A DNA stretch of 64,000 bases, taken from CAYPPG01 sp964412555. Lineage in GTDB: Bacteria; Hinthialibacterota; Hinthialibacteria; Hinthialibacterales; Hinthialibacteraceae. Below, piece by piece: positions 17,128 through 26,722 of the stretch (position 1 is its first letter; each line of letters starts with the position of its first letter). The notes beneath the pieces were generated by a model. That model ran no database searches. It worked only from the letters and a program-made list of their open reading frames with translations, and was not told the DNA's origin. Location of the stretch: NCBI GenBank assembly GCA_964412555.1, contig CAYPPG010000004.1, positions 1 to 64,000 of the forward strand, read 5' to 3'. A program made the position numbers and the translations under genes.

Positions 17128-17485
17128 GTATATCCTCCGAATAGAATATTCATCGGTTTGTTTCTCGTTCTTGATAGGTGAAAATCACACTCTTCCAAAT
17201 TGGGAGTGAACGAAATTCACTCTCCTAAGCGGAAAGCAAAAACACCACCGATCAATTATACTTCATCCTATTCTTGATGTCAGCCAAACCGGCTTGATAT
17301 TAAAATAGAAATTAGGAAGAATAATACTTTGACTCCATGTTTATTACTTCAATCCACGATGAAAGCCAAAATATCCTCCACTTTGGGCAGGTTTTTCAAT
17401 ACCAACATCCCGAAGAAAGTTTAAAAAAGGTGTGTCTGTCAAAATGCGCAATAGTGTACAAGATCATACAATAAAACAGCCATTA
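17128..17485. other. Intergenic between shc and hpnH, nothing coding seen
   Basis: About 360 AT-rich bases. Near 17190-17225 there is a short imperfect repeat built on CACTC/GAGTG. No gene, tRNA or dispersed hairpin was recognised. It could hold an hpnH promoter. Confidence 0.4.
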
Positions 17486-19441
17486 TCAAATCATAACCAA
17501 TTTTCGATACAGTCCCAATGCCATCAAAGGAAAATAGTTTCGATAGAATGTATAGCGCAGATAAAAGACCTTTGGAAACCCGGTTCCCGTGAAATATTCT
17601 TCTTTCCATGTACCGTCTGGTTGTTGCGTTTCAATTAAATAATTGACTCCACGCCTTATCGCTTCGGTATGAACCGCTCCACCGTTCATCAAACCCATCA
17701 ACGCCCATGCGGTTTGAGAAGAAGTCGAATCCCCCTGCCCCCTAAGGCTGGGATCATCGTAAGTCGCGACCGTTTCCCCCCACCCGCCGTCTGTGTTTTG
17801 ATGATCAAGAAGCCAATGAACTCCCCGTTGAATACAAGGATCGTCTTGCGGCACTCCAATCCTCACCAATCCGGTAATGGCTTGCCAGGTTCCATAAATA
17901 TAATTGACTCCCCAACGCCCATACCAAGCCCCGTCTTTTTCCTGTTCACTTTTCAAGAAAGCAATCGCACGAGCAGCAGGCGCAAAATCCTGGTCATAAC
18001 CATACACGCCCAACATTTCCAATATCCGTGCTGTGACATCCGCCGTACTGGGATCCAACAAGGCGTTATGGTCGGCAAAGGGGATCATATTGAAAATTTC
18101 TTTATTGTTGTCGACATCGAAAGCTCCCCATCCCCCATCCGAACTTTGCATGGAAAGAACCCATTCAATCCCTCTTTGGATCGCGGCTGTCCGGCGTTCA
18201 TCTTTCGGTATTTTCGCCCCGTGCAAAGCCATCAAAACCTTGGCACTGTCATCCGTATCCGGATAGTAATCATTTTCGAACTCGAAGGACCACCCCCCAA
18301 CCGTTCCATAAGGATTTTTCACCTGCCAATCACCACGAATTTGTATCTCCTGATTGATAAGCCACTCAGCGGACTGCTGAATTGTCGGATGATCGCCCGG
18401 CATCCCCGACCGTTCCAGAGCCGCTGTGACCATAGCCGTATCCCAAACCGGTGAAAAACAAGGCTGAAATTTCAACACATCCTCTTCTTCCACCATCAGT
18501 TTCATGAATTCATCGAAAGCATGAACGAACGTAGGATGATCATGGCTATAGCCAAGGCAATCGAGTGCAATAATCGAATTCAACATGGCCGGATAAATCG
18601 CCGCTAATCCTCCTCCACGATTCATACGCTCCAACATCCAGCGTTCCGCCCGGCGAAGCGCTTCCCGCCGCGTAAAGGGAGCATAAAAGCGATGCGAGCG
18701 CTTTAAAATCGCATCCATGGTAAAGAAAAACGTTTTCCAGGAAAATGTATCCCGAAAATTCTTCCCGTTGAGTTCCCGGCTTTTCGGCTGCCACCATGAA
18801 TCGCAATTCACCGTCGAAGGAGGTTTTTTGACCGGGTGATGACACCAAATGATACTCATGGGTACAAGAATTGCGCGAGACCAGGAAGAAATCTCATAGA
18901 TATTGAAATAAAAGGAAGTCGGCAGAAACATCAATTCCGGCGGCATCGACACCAATTTTTTCCATGGATAGACACCAAACAATCCCATATAAAAACGCGT
19001 ATAACTATTGACTTTGGATAATCCACCGAGTCTCAAAATGCATTCTTTCGCTTTAACCAAAGGCTCCTCGTTGGAATCCATTCCCGCCAACTGAAGAGCA
19101 AACGCGCATTTCACCGTTGCATTGAGTTCACTTGACCCACCGTGATAAATATTCCATCCCCCGTCGTCCTGCTGCGTATATAGTATCCATCGCACCGCTT
19201 TTTGTTCCAAATGCGGGGACACATGATCGATATAGCGAGCTAGCATGACATAATCGGCAACCAATGTCGAATCGGCTTCCAGATAAGCCGGCCAATAGCC
19301 GGCAGGCGTTTGGGAAGAAATGAAAAATTGGTGAGAATGACGGATTGAATTTTCTAAGGCTTGAATAGACTCGGAGCCGGAAGCCACATCATCGATGCGG
19401 GAATCAGAATATAAGGCCATGCTCTTGGCTCTCCTTATCAA
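17486..19441 (-). CDS. shc: Squalene-hopene cyclase
   Basis: Cyclises squalene to hopene and hopanol at the inner membrane. The 651-residue sequence is full length for the family, with many QW motifs (for example Q-Q-D-D-G-G-W and Q-S-S-D-G-G-W-G-A-F). The catalytic acid motif reads D395-T-D-D398-S, the usual D-x-D-D-T/S-A form, and the region G-D-W-Q-V is present. The start may be the Met at residue 8, where the alignment with other cyclases begins. It heads a minus-strand hopanoid cluster with hpnH and an HpnG-like gene. Genes that make squalene (HpnCDE or squalene synthase) are not in this window. Confidence 0.95.
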   Translation of the reverse strand: MIRRAKSMALYSDSRIDDVASGSESIQALENSIRHSHQFFISSQTPAGYWPAYLEADSTLVADYVMLARYIDHVSPHLEQKAVRWILYTQQDDGGWNIYHGGSSELNATVKCAFALQLAGMDSNEEPLVKAKECILRLGGLSKVNSYTRFYMGLFGVYPWKKLVSMPPELMFLPTSFYFNIYEISSWSRAILVPMSIIWCHHPVKKPPSTVNCDSWWQPKSRELNGKNFRDTFSWKTFFFTMDAILKRSHRFYAPFTRREALRRAERWMLERMNRGGGLAAIYPAMLNSIIALDCLGYSHDHPTFVHAFDEFMKLMVEEEDVLKFQPCFSPVWDTAMVTAALERSGMPGDHPTIQQSAEWLINQEIQIRGDWQVKNPYGTVGGWSFEFENDYYPDTDDSAKVLMALHGAKIPKDERRTAAIQRGIEWVLSMQSSDGGWGAFDVDNNKEIFNMIPFADHNALLDPSTADVTARILEMLGVYGYDQDFAPAARAIAFLKSEQEKDGAWYGRWGVNYIYGTWQAITGLVRIGVPQDDPCIQRGVHWLLDHQNTDGGWGETVATYDDPSLRGQGDSTSSQTAWALMGLMNGGAVHTEAIRRGVNYLIETQQPDGTWKEEYFTGTGFPKVFYLRYTFYRNYFPLMALGLYRKLVMI

Positions 19442-19822
19442 AAAAACAAAAAATATAAAGAATTCAATTTATTCGTTCATACCAATGAATTCAAGGTGTC
19501 TACAGAATTCATTACACCACGGATCAGGCATGATCCTCGTGCAGAATTGCACAAAGAAACAATCAAAAGGGAATCAAAAATGAATCCTGAAGGAATGATA
19601 AACAAAAATTCAGAGAGAACAAGAAAATAGCTCAATGGAAACACACTTTTTATGACAAAAAAAACATAAGCAGTCCTGAAGGATGTCAATACAGAATCGA
19701 TATAGAGGAATCACTTCACAAGGGAATAGGTGTGGTTACTTATCACAACTGCCAAAAGTCCCCCTCCTGTTAATCCTAAAATCCAGTCCAATCCCGATTC
19801 AGACAAGAAATGAGAATCAACT
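19442..19822. other. Intergenic, nothing recognised
   Basis: About 380 bases between shc and a pseudopilin gene, both on the minus strand. No convincing gene, RNA or repeat family member seen; it should contain the shc promoter. Confidence 0.4.
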
Positions 19823-20374
19823 TCAAATCCCATGCTTCTGAATAATCCCCCGGCTCGTAATCCCGTTCGTCGGATTATACTCCATCCACATGATTTGGTT
19901 GTTGCCTACGACTGTATAAGGAAATTCGGTCCCGTTCGGCCCGATGGTGCTGACCATCCAGAGGGAGGGTTCCGGATTTCCCATATTATTCCAGTACCAC
20001 GTCGGCGGTGAACCGGTTGTATCCACAAAATATTGCCAGTTATAATACCAATACCCGTTGTATTCCGAAAACGGACTGTTGACCGAGCCGGCGGAAATAT
20101 AGGATATCGGCGTCGTGAGATAGAAAAGCATCGATAAGTGTTGCGGTTTGATCAATATGGATGTACCGTTCCCCAACACTAAAGGAGGGATCGTGTTGTT
20201 GTCGACACGGTACGCAGTCACCGCTTCGGTAATGGAGCGGATATCGGCTTGGCTTCTCGCGACTTTGGCTCGAATTTGGGCATTAAGAAAATTCGGAAGC
20301 ACAATCAGAGCCAGAATCCCGATAATCGCGACAACAACCAACAGTTCAACAAGTGTAAACGCTTTTGTTTTCAT
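19823..20374 (-). CDS. Type II secretion/type IV-like pseudopilin (paralogue 1)
   Basis: A 183-residue protein with the prepilin signature K-A-F-T-L-V-E-L-L-V-V-V-A: cleavage before F, Glu at +5 and a long hydrophobic helix. The globular part shares three features with the three other pseudopilins of this window: L-T-T-P-I-S-Y-I-S, a G-P-N/D turn, and a C-terminal Y-N-P-T-N-G-I-T-S-R-G motif. It would be processed by a prepilin peptidase and assembled at the inner membrane. No other secretion genes are adjacent. It is transcribed alone, divergent from the FG-GAP gene. Confidence 0.88.
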   Translation of the reverse strand: MKTKAFTLVELLVVVAIIGILALIVLPNFLNAQIRAKVARSQADIRSITEAVTAYRVDNNTIPPLVLGNGTSILIKPQHLSMLFYLTTPISYISAGSVNSPFSEYNGYWYYNWQYFVDTTGSPPTWYWNNMGNPEPSLWMVSTIGPNGTEFPYTVVGNNQIMWMEYNPTNGITSRGIIQKHGI

Positions 20375-20565
20375 GGCCGGAACTCAATCGTATCAACGGT
20401 TTAATTTTTTTTACTACCGGCTTACATTCCTACTATAGTGTAAGGGATAAAATACGACAACACAATATGATATGACAATTTATTACAATTTCGCTACAGT
20501 ATTTTGTGATTTCTTTTTTATATTAGAAGGTGGATCATATTGACAGGAAAGAAAGGAAAAACCAC

Positions 20566-21915
20566 ATGAATTGCACCAAAACAACACATTTGATAGGTTT
20601 CTTGAGTATGTTACTGCTGGCAACCCCTGCTTTGGCCGCGGTAGATATTGAATTCGGCCAAATTTTCGGAGTCGGAAAGCGGGCAAGCACGATTGCTCCT
20701 GGTGATTTAAACGGAGATGGCAGTGTTGATTTTGCTGTTGCGAACATTTTCGGTGATTCGGTATCCGTCGTGCTGAACGACGGAGAAGGCAATTTTTCAC
20801 AAATATCAGAAGTCGAATTAGAAAACGGATTAAAGCATCCTGTTGCACTGAGTGTTGGTGAGTTAAACGGAGATGGACGCGAAGATATCGTGGCCGCGCA
20901 AGTTCAAAATATTCAAAGTTCCATCATCCCCTTCAATTCTTCCTCTGTGATCTTCTTTTTTTCGAATGAGGATGGCACCTATACACAAATGGCCAAAGAA
21001 TTGCGCGGTGTCCCTTCTTCCGTGATCGTTCATGATGTAGACGGTAATGGGAGAAACGATGTCATCGTTGGAAACAATGGCGAAACTGCCTTCGATTTCG
21101 CCCAATCCGGTTCAATCATTCAAATCGATGCCGGCATTGACGTCTTGATGAACCTCGGTGATCAAATGTTTCAAGATGCTCAACCAATTGAAATCGAAGG
21201 AAGCGTGGTCAATGAAGTAGCGTTTGACTATAACGGTGACGGTTTGGAAGATATCATTGCCGTGAATCAAGGAGTTCCGGAAATTCATCCATTGACCCTC
21301 AGTCTCTCCGTTCGCGATCCGAACGTAAGCCTTTTCCGCGGCACACCAACCGGTATTTTGCCATTCGCCACGATTCCGCTTGATTATGTTCCATGGTCTC
21401 TCGACAATGCGGATATCGACGGTGATGGGCTTGAGGACGTAGCTGTGACCCTCGTCGGTAAATCGGATCCGAATAATTTTCTATCCTTTACCGGCCAGGA
21501 TGCCTCCGTTGATATTTTTAAAAACACCGGTGCCGGCTTTACCAAGGATTCGGAAATCCCGGTCACAGGAGTGGCTTATAGTGTCATGGCCGAAGATTTC
21601 GATTTGGACGGAGACACGGACTTTGCCATAACCGCGCAGGAAGTGATCGCCCGGCCGGAAGGGAATGAATTGATCCCAAAATTGCGGCTGTATGAAAACG
21701 ACGGGAACGGACAATTCAGCGAAACCGGTATTTTAAATCTTGAAGAGGAACCACGCTATTCGACTGTCGCGGATGTCGATAACGACGGTGATCTCGATAT
21801 TGCGGTTTTATGCACCATCCTCGATGCCGAACAACCGTCGAAAGCCGTAAACGGGAAAGTCTATATCTTCATCAACAACGCCGTAACGAGCATCGATCAT
21901 TGGTTGATGTATTGA
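20566..21915 (+). CDS. Secreted FG-GAP/VCBS repeat protein
   Basis: A 449-residue protein with a Sec signal peptide (about 1-24, ending A-L-A) and seven calcium-binding-like repeats of the D-x-N-G-D-G-x-x-D type, for example D-L-N-G-D-G-S-V-D, D-Y-N-G-D-G-L-E-D and D-V-D-N-D-G-D-L-D. Together these form one seven-bladed beta-propeller. No catalytic domain is attached, so a binding or surface role is likely. The C-terminus ends S-I-D-H-W-L-M-Y, similar to the end of the large secreted protein at 52.5-55 kb. The start follows GGAAAGAAAGGA; an in-frame Met 12 codons upstream lacks a site. Confidence 0.85.
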   Translation: MNCTKTTHLIGFLSMLLLATPALAAVDIEFGQIFGVGKRASTIAPGDLNGDGSVDFAVANIFGDSVSVVLNDGEGNFSQISEVELENGLKHPVALSVGELNGDGREDIVAAQVQNIQSSIIPFNSSSVIFFFSNEDGTYTQMAKELRGVPSSVIVHDVDGNGRNDVIVGNNGETAFDFAQSGSIIQIDAGIDVLMNLGDQMFQDAQPIEIEGSVVNEVAFDYNGDGLEDIIAVNQGVPEIHPLTLSLSVRDPNVSLFRGTPTGILPFATIPLDYVPWSLDNADIDGDGLEDVAVTLVGKSDPNNFLSFTGQDASVDIFKNTGAGFTKDSEIPVTGVAYSVMAEDFDLDGDTDFAITAQEVIARPEGNELIPKLRLYENDGNGQFSETGILNLEEEPRYSTVADVDNDGDLDIAVLCTILDAEQPSKAVNGKVYIFINNAVTSIDHWLMY

Positions 21916-21945
21916 TAAATGAAAATTTCTTGAGAAACAAAAAAA

Positions 21946-22023
21946 GGTAGACACATCGGTCTACCCCTACAATTTGTATGAATGCCGAATTGTTGGGGCA
22001 ATCCTATGTGATTGCCCGTTTTT
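21946..22023 (+). terminator. Two hairpins after the FG-GAP gene, second terminator-like
   Basis: GGTAGAC-N6-GTCTACC (21946-21965) is followed by GGGCAATC-N6-GATTGCCC (21996-22017) and GTTTTTG. The second fits a rho-independent terminator. Its stem is shared with 35046-35069, so it also belongs to a dispersed hairpin family. Confidence 0.55.
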
Positions 22024-22099
22024 GTTCCATTCCCACCTTCTTGATCTTTCCCAAATCCGCTTCTAATCTGATGGATATTCCCATGTGAAGGAGACTCCT

Positions 22100-24088
22100 A
22101 TGTTTGGCTCTTGTCCCGCAAATCGACTCAAAAACTACACTCTCACTGCAATTATCGCTTTTATTGCTCACAATTCTTTTTCTCAACCGAACGACATTTC
22201 TCTCGCCGAATCGTACCCGGCTGAGCAGTTGGAAGAAATTCTCATCTCTCAACCGAACTGGCACCCCTTCCCCACCATTTTTGAACGGGAGGCGTGGGAA
22301 CAAATTCCGGAAGCACTTCAAAAGGAGATCATGGAACATGCCGAAAAGTATGCGGAAATGGAGATTCCTATACTTCCCGCATCTCTCTATCTGCAATTCA
22401 AACGCATCGGCAACCGCAGCAACTATCAGAACATATGGTATGACCGCCGCGAATGGCTCCATGATCTGGTTGTCGCAGAATGTATGGAAAACAAAGGCCG
22501 TTTTCTCGATCCGATCGCCGATTTGATTTGGGCGATCTGCGAAGAAACTTCCTGGACCTGGCCGGCCCATATCGGGCCGCAAAAAGCGGGAACCGGTCTG
22601 CCCAATCCGGATGATCAAGTCGTGGCTCTCTTTTCCGCCCAGACGTCGAACACATTAGTACTCACTTCTTATTTACTCGGAGATAAACTCGACTCTGTTT
22701 CTCCCCTGATCCGATCGCGGATTGAAAGAGAGGTAGACCGGCGAATTTTGACTCCGTTTCTCACCAAAGAATTCGGCTGGATGGGATATCGGGATCGCGC
22801 TCGCAATGACCATCCCAACAATTGGAATCCTTGGGTATGCTCCAACGTTTTGGTCTCGGCACTGCTATCGGAAAAGAATGAAGAACGCAGAGCGAAGTTG
22901 GTTCACAAAGCGCTGGAATGTTTGGATAATTTTCTTACCTACTACCCTTCCGACGGTAGTTGTGACGAAGGACCGAGTTATTGGGGACGCGCAGGCGCCA
23001 GCCTCTTCGATTGCTTGGAGTATTTGTATGGCGTCACCGACGGAAAAATCGATTACTACGATCATTCCCTGATTCAAGAAATCGGTCGTTTCATATATCG
23101 CGCTCATATCGTGGACGATTATTACGTCTGCGTAGGTGATTGTGATGCCCAGATCAACATCTCCAATGAATTGATATACCGCTATGGGAAACGGATCGAT
23201 GATCAAAACATGCAAGACTTGGGCGCATATGACGTTGACGAACAAGATCTGGTCAAGAAAGTACAGCGAAGCACTGACTTGAATCGTCTTCTTTGTCTAT
23301 TGTTTAACGGAAAAGAACTGATCGAGGCCAATCCTTCAACTCCGCCATTGGTTCGCGATGTCTGGTTATCGAATCCCAATATGCAACTGATGGCGGCACG
23401 GGACAAGGAAGGCAGCACGAAAGGATTATATGTTGCCGCGTGGGGCGGCCATAACGCGCAAAGCCACAACCACAACGATGTAGGCAACTTCATTATTTTT
23501 GCCGACGGCAAACCGGTCGTCATCGATGTGGGCAGACCCACATATACCCGGCAGACGTTCAGCAGCCGCCGCTATGAAATTTGGGCGTTTCAATCTGAAT
23601 TTCACAATTTGCCGACGATCAACGGGATTGAACAGGAGAACGGCAGACGCTTTGCGGCAAAAGATGTTTCCTATGACATGGATGATTCCCACGCGCAACT
23701 CCAAATGGATATCACCGACGCCTATCCGCAAAAAGCCGGAATCGAATCTTGGAATCGAATGGTTCGCTTGAATCGAGAGCAGGATGTGCAAATTGTGGAC
23801 ACCTATCATTTGCGGCAGCCATCGCGCGACATCACCGAAAATCTAATCATTGCCGGCAATGTGGAAGAACAAAAACCGGGGCAACTCATTCTGAATGATC
23901 CCGAACAAACCGTGAAACTTCTCATGGAATACGATCCTGAAAAAGTCTCGGCGATCGTCTATACACTGGATCTGGAAGATGGAAAACTCCGCAGTGTGTG
24001 GGGAGACAACATCTATCGAATTCGCTTGAATGCGAAGAGCGAAAAAAAGGAAGACGAATGGAAAATTCGCTTCTCGATTATACCGTAG
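22100..24088 (+). CDS. Secreted heparinase II/III-like polysaccharide lyase
   Basis: About 662 residues: a signal peptide (ending near H-N-S-F-S), an alpha/alpha toroid (roughly 40-360) and a C-terminal beta-sandwich. The sandwich begins with the heparinase II/III hallmark G-H-N-A-Q-S-H-N-H-N-D-V-G-N-F and continues P-V-V-I-D-V-G. These enzymes cleave uronic-acid-containing polysaccharides such as heparin or alginate by beta-elimination. The substrate cannot be named. The start chosen follows GAAGGAGACTCCT directly; a GTG five codons upstream has none. With the sulfatase and GH127 enzyme further on, it suggests growth on complex, sulfated or acidic glycans. Confidence 0.85.
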   Translation: MFGSCPANRLKNYTLTAIIAFIAHNSFSQPNDISLAESYPAEQLEEILISQPNWHPFPTIFEREAWEQIPEALQKEIMEHAEKYAEMEIPILPASLYLQFKRIGNRSNYQNIWYDRREWLHDLVVAECMENKGRFLDPIADLIWAICEETSWTWPAHIGPQKAGTGLPNPDDQVVALFSAQTSNTLVLTSYLLGDKLDSVSPLIRSRIEREVDRRILTPFLTKEFGWMGYRDRARNDHPNNWNPWVCSNVLVSALLSEKNEERRAKLVHKALECLDNFLTYYPSDGSCDEGPSYWGRAGASLFDCLEYLYGVTDGKIDYYDHSLIQEIGRFIYRAHIVDDYYVCVGDCDAQINISNELIYRYGKRIDDQNMQDLGAYDVDEQDLVKKVQRSTDLNRLLCLLFNGKELIEANPSTPPLVRDVWLSNPNMQLMAARDKEGSTKGLYVAAWGGHNAQSHNHNDVGNFIIFADGKPVVIDVGRPTYTRQTFSSRRYEIWAFQSEFHNLPTINGIEQENGRRFAAKDVSYDMDDSHAQLQMDITDAYPQKAGIESWNRMVRLNREQDVQIVDTYHLRQPSRDITENLIIAGNVEEQKPGQLILNDPEQTVKLLMEYDPEKVSAIVYTLDLEDGKLRSVWGDNIYRIRLNAKSEKKEDEWKIRFSIIP

Positions 24089-24126
24089 ATAATGACACAC
24101 CAACGTATCAGTGTCATTTTGAAAAA

Positions 24127-24202
24127 GCCGGCAGGATGCCGGCGATACACGTAACGCCGCCGTCCCGGCGGCACATATGAAAAAGCCGGCAGGATACCGG
24201 CG
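24127..24202. repeat. Cluster of three palindromic hairpins
   Basis: GCCGGCA-GGA-TGCCGGC (24127-24143), GCCGCCG-TCC-CGGCGGC (24156-24172) and GCCGG-CAGGATA-CCGGC (24186-24202). Each is preceded or followed by short conserved flanks such as GAAAAA and GTAAC, which recur at other copies. They lie between the heparinase and the SleB-like gene and may act as transcript-end structures or mobile repeats. Confidence 0.8.
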
Positions 24203-24250
24203 TTCTGGAAAACGTTATCAGGATAATCGAGTGAGAAAGGACATAAGAAA

Positions 24251-25234
24251 ATGAACGGCAGTCGTGGAATCCAATTCATGATATTACTCCTGATGTTCAT
24301 TCATGCATGTGCGACATCCACATTACTTACACCTATTGGTAATTTTTCCTATGAACCGAATCTATCTCCGGTTATCGCGCTAGATACTGCTGGAAATGAG
24401 GTGGGTGTCGGTCTTCGTAAAAATATCGTATTGACGGGTGACGATGTTTATTTGAACACCGACCAGAACCTAAAAAATCTCGACCGGATCGCCGATCATT
24501 TCCTCCCCGAACCCCCGAAACCGGATGACGATATTCATTTCGCCACACCTGAATTCTCCGCTCATTTTCGCTCAAGGATGAAGGAAAAACCGATTTTGAT
24601 TCAAGATTCACAGGAGGAAGAAGAAATTTACTTACCGGCCTCCGATGCTTCCTTGCGAAAACAAAAAGAACTCACTCTTTTGGCAATGTGTATTTATGGT
24701 GAAGCGCGATCGGAACCCTATGAGGGTAAACTTTCGATTGCTTTCGTTGCCGTCAATCGAGTCGAAGAAAAATCCTGGTACGGCAGAACCTTAAAAGATG
24801 TGCTGTTAAAGCCATATCAATTCTCATGCTTCAACCGGAACGATCCGAATTATCCGAAACTCTTCATTCCTAAGCGTAAAGAATGGATAAAATGCTTTAA
24901 AGCGGCATGGAACGCCTATTCCGCCTTGACGGAAGATCCGACAGCCGGTGCGAATCATTATTGCCGTTACGATATTTCTCCCCCTTGGATCAATATGATG
25001 GAATTTAAAACTCGAATCGGCCATCACGAATTTTACAAAGCCACCCCGCAAGCCGTTTTGGAATGGTGGTACGCTCATTATCCACACTATCAGACGCCGA
25101 ATACGCTATTGCTGAATCATTCTTTGCTAGAGGAGTTGAAAAAAATTCAATTCTTGATTCAGCAATATGAAATGGAAACTCACACACAAAAATCCCCCGA
25201 ATTTACCCCTCAAAAAACGAATTTTTCGATATAA
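24251..25234 (+). CDS. Cell wall hydrolase, SleB/CwlJ family
   Basis: A 327-residue exported protein. The N-terminus is hydrophobic and ends I-H-A-C, a possible but imperfect lipobox, so it may be a lipoprotein. The C-terminal catalytic domain (about 145-265) matches the SleB family: M-C-I-Y-G-E-A-R-S-E, V-A-V-N-R-V, Y-Q-F-S-C-F, G-A-N-H-Y and R-I-G-H-H-E-F-Y. The Glu in G-E-A-R is the expected catalytic residue for cleavage of peptidoglycan glycan strands. In non-sporulating bacteria such proteins remodel the wall. The start has AAAGGA upstream. No partner gene is evident. Confidence 0.88.
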   Translation: MNGSRGIQFMILLLMFIHACATSTLLTPIGNFSYEPNLSPVIALDTAGNEVGVGLRKNIVLTGDDVYLNTDQNLKNLDRIADHFLPEPPKPDDDIHFATPEFSAHFRSRMKEKPILIQDSQEEEEIYLPASDASLRKQKELTLLAMCIYGEARSEPYEGKLSIAFVAVNRVEEKSWYGRTLKDVLLKPYQFSCFNRNDPNYPKLFIPKRKEWIKCFKAAWNAYSALTEDPTAGANHYCRYDISPPWINMMEFKTRIGHHEFYKATPQAVLEWWYAHYPHYQTPNTLLLNHSLLEELKKIQFLIQQYEMETHTQKSPEFTPQKTNFSI

Positions 25235-25250
25235 TCAAAACCTTGGGAGC

Positions 25251-25366
25251 GCGGGCATCCCTGCCCGCATCTTTCAAAACCTTCGGAGCGCGGGCATCCC
25301 TGCCCGCATCTTTCAAAACCTACGGAGCGCGGGCATCCCTGCCCGCATCGCAGACCGGAGGTCTGC
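25251..25366. repeat. Tandem 39-bp hairpin repeat (3 units) plus a fourth hairpin
   Basis: GCGGGCA-TCCC-TGCCCGC occurs at 25251, 25290 and 25329, exactly 39 bases apart, with the spacer ATCTTTCAAAACCTNCGGA. It is followed by GCAGACC-GGA-GGTCTGC (25350-25366). The same 18-base core appears in the 82-bp elements at 28.1 and 29.4 kb. The cluster lies between two converging genes (SleB-like and thioredoxin). Confidence 0.9.
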
Positions 25367-25384
25367 ACCACAATGATAAACATG

Positions 25385-25420
25385 AAAAAGGCCATCGGGA
25401 TTGACCGCGATGACCTTTTA
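25385..25420 (-). terminator. Terminator of the thioredoxin gene
   Basis: On the minus strand: AAAAGGTCATCG, an 8-9 base loop, CGATGGCCTTTT. A near-perfect 12-bp stem ends in a T run, just after the thioredoxin stop codon. Confidence 0.65.
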
Positions 25421-25441
25421 TTCGCGTATAAGAAACGACAG

Positions 25442-25771
25442 TTACGAACTGATTGCCGCGTCGAGAGCTTCCGCGAGCGTTTGTTTGGCGGTAAATCCAA
25501 TCCACTTATTTATGACCTGTCCCCCTTTGACGATCATCAATGTGGGAACGCTCATAATTCCATATTGAGTGGCCAATTCCATATTGTTATCAACATCCAC
25601 TTTCGCCACTTTCGCCTTGCCGGAATATTCATTCGCCAGTTCTTCTACGATTGGCTCGATTTTCTGACACGGGCCACACCAACTGGCGCCGAAATCCACC
25701 AAAACAGGAACGTCGGATTGCAACACTTCCGTCTCAAAATTGCCGCCGGCAATTTCTATTTCATTGGACAT
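25442..25771 (-). CDS. trxA: Thioredoxin
   Basis: A 109-residue cytoplasmic thioredoxin, full length, with active site W31-C-G-P-C35, the preceding V-L-V-D-F-G-A-S, and the cis-Pro loop S-V-P-T-L. It reduces protein disulfides using electrons from thioredoxin reductase. The start is set by AAGGAGTTCGCT before ATG and by family length; the frame stays open 32 codons further upstream without a ribosome binding site. It is a single gene followed by its own terminator. Confidence 0.95.
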   Translation of the reverse strand: MSNEIEIAGGNFETEVLQSDVPVLVDFGASWCGPCQKIEPIVEELANEYSGKAKVAKVDVDNNMELATQYGIMSVPTLMIVKGGQVINKWIGFTAKQTLAEALDAAISS

Positions 25772-25975
25772 AGCGAACTCCTTGCATTGATTTTGATAAA
25801 TAAAATGAAACAGATTTTTATTATACCTGCCCACGCTCATGAGGCAAGGCAAAATCAAGCCATACAATTTGGGGATGAATGTGGCCGGATTGCAGTGTTA
25901 TGATATAATACTTAAAGTTTTTTTTCATTGAGTTCATATAACTGATCTTATTCATACAGAAAAGTAAATAACCAT

Positions 25976-26530
25976 ATGATATACCGCAACGCATTCACCT
26001 TAATCGAACTCCTCATCGTCGTCGCAATCATCGGCATCCTGGCTGCCATCGCCGTCCCCAATTTCCTAAATGCACAGATTCGCTCGAAAGTGGCGCGAGT
26101 GGAGGCGGATTTCCGCACATTGGCGACTGCGTTGGAATCGTATCATATCAGTTTCGGCAACTATCCAGTCGCCCATCTGATCGATCAGCAAATCGCGTCC
26201 GGATCGGCCATCAGCCGATTTTCCGCCTTGACGACTCCGATTTCGTTCATCTCTTTTTATCCCGCCGATCCCTTCGGGAAAGAAAAAGTATCCAGCCAAT
26301 TCCATACGGAAACGTATGATTATTACGATTGGACCTCGGCAAAATTGGCGGGGAATGCGCCCGGCTCGACGCGTGGTGCCTATTGGCGCATCGCCAGCGC
26401 CGGACCGGATATGATCCAACGGGTAGGATTTTCCGTCGATTACGATCCTAGCAACGGGGTGCAGAGCTTGGGAGATATCGTCCGGCTTGGTCCTCCGTGG
26501 ATGACGTTTGATAAAAATAGGTTGAATTAA
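25976..26530 (+). CDS. Pseudopilin (paralogue 2)
   Basis: A 184-residue protein starting M-I-Y-R-N-A-F-T-L-I-E-L-L, with a 20-residue hydrophobic helix and the same family landmarks as the other three: L-T-T-P-I-S-F-I-S, S-A-G-P-D and Y-D-P-S-N-G-V-Q-S-L-G-D-I. A single gene, not part of a secretion operon; it precedes the Tat-exported aminotransferase by about 190 bases. Confidence 0.88.
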   Translation: MIYRNAFTLIELLIVVAIIGILAAIAVPNFLNAQIRSKVARVEADFRTLATALESYHISFGNYPVAHLIDQQIASGSAISRFSALTTPISFISFYPADPFGKEKVSSQFHTETYDYYDWTSAKLAGNAPGSTRGAYWRIASAGPDMIQRVGFSVDYDPSNGVQSLGDIVRLGPPWMTFDKNRLN

Positions 26531-26722
26531 ATGCCCCCCCTTCCATCCCCCGACAACCCTCTTTAACGAAACCACAAATTGTGCCAAGATAATAGTAGGG
26601 TAGAATCCGGTTGAACTGGATGGAAGGATTTTCCCGCGAAAACATCCTACTCATCCTCGAATCCCGGTTATATGGATAGAGAAATCACTACACACACAAA
26701 TCCCTGTAAAGGAGACGGGATC

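Noticed and set aside
25251..25366. CRISPR array
   Set aside because: Three palindromic units at 39-bp spacing have identical spacers, and no cas genes are near. It is a tandem hairpin repeat.
25167..25376. Frames encoding repeated S-A-G-I-P-A-R / G-Q-G-C-P-R-S peptides
   Set aside because: These are translations of the palindromic hairpin repeats; no start signals and the same DNA is non-coding elsewhere.
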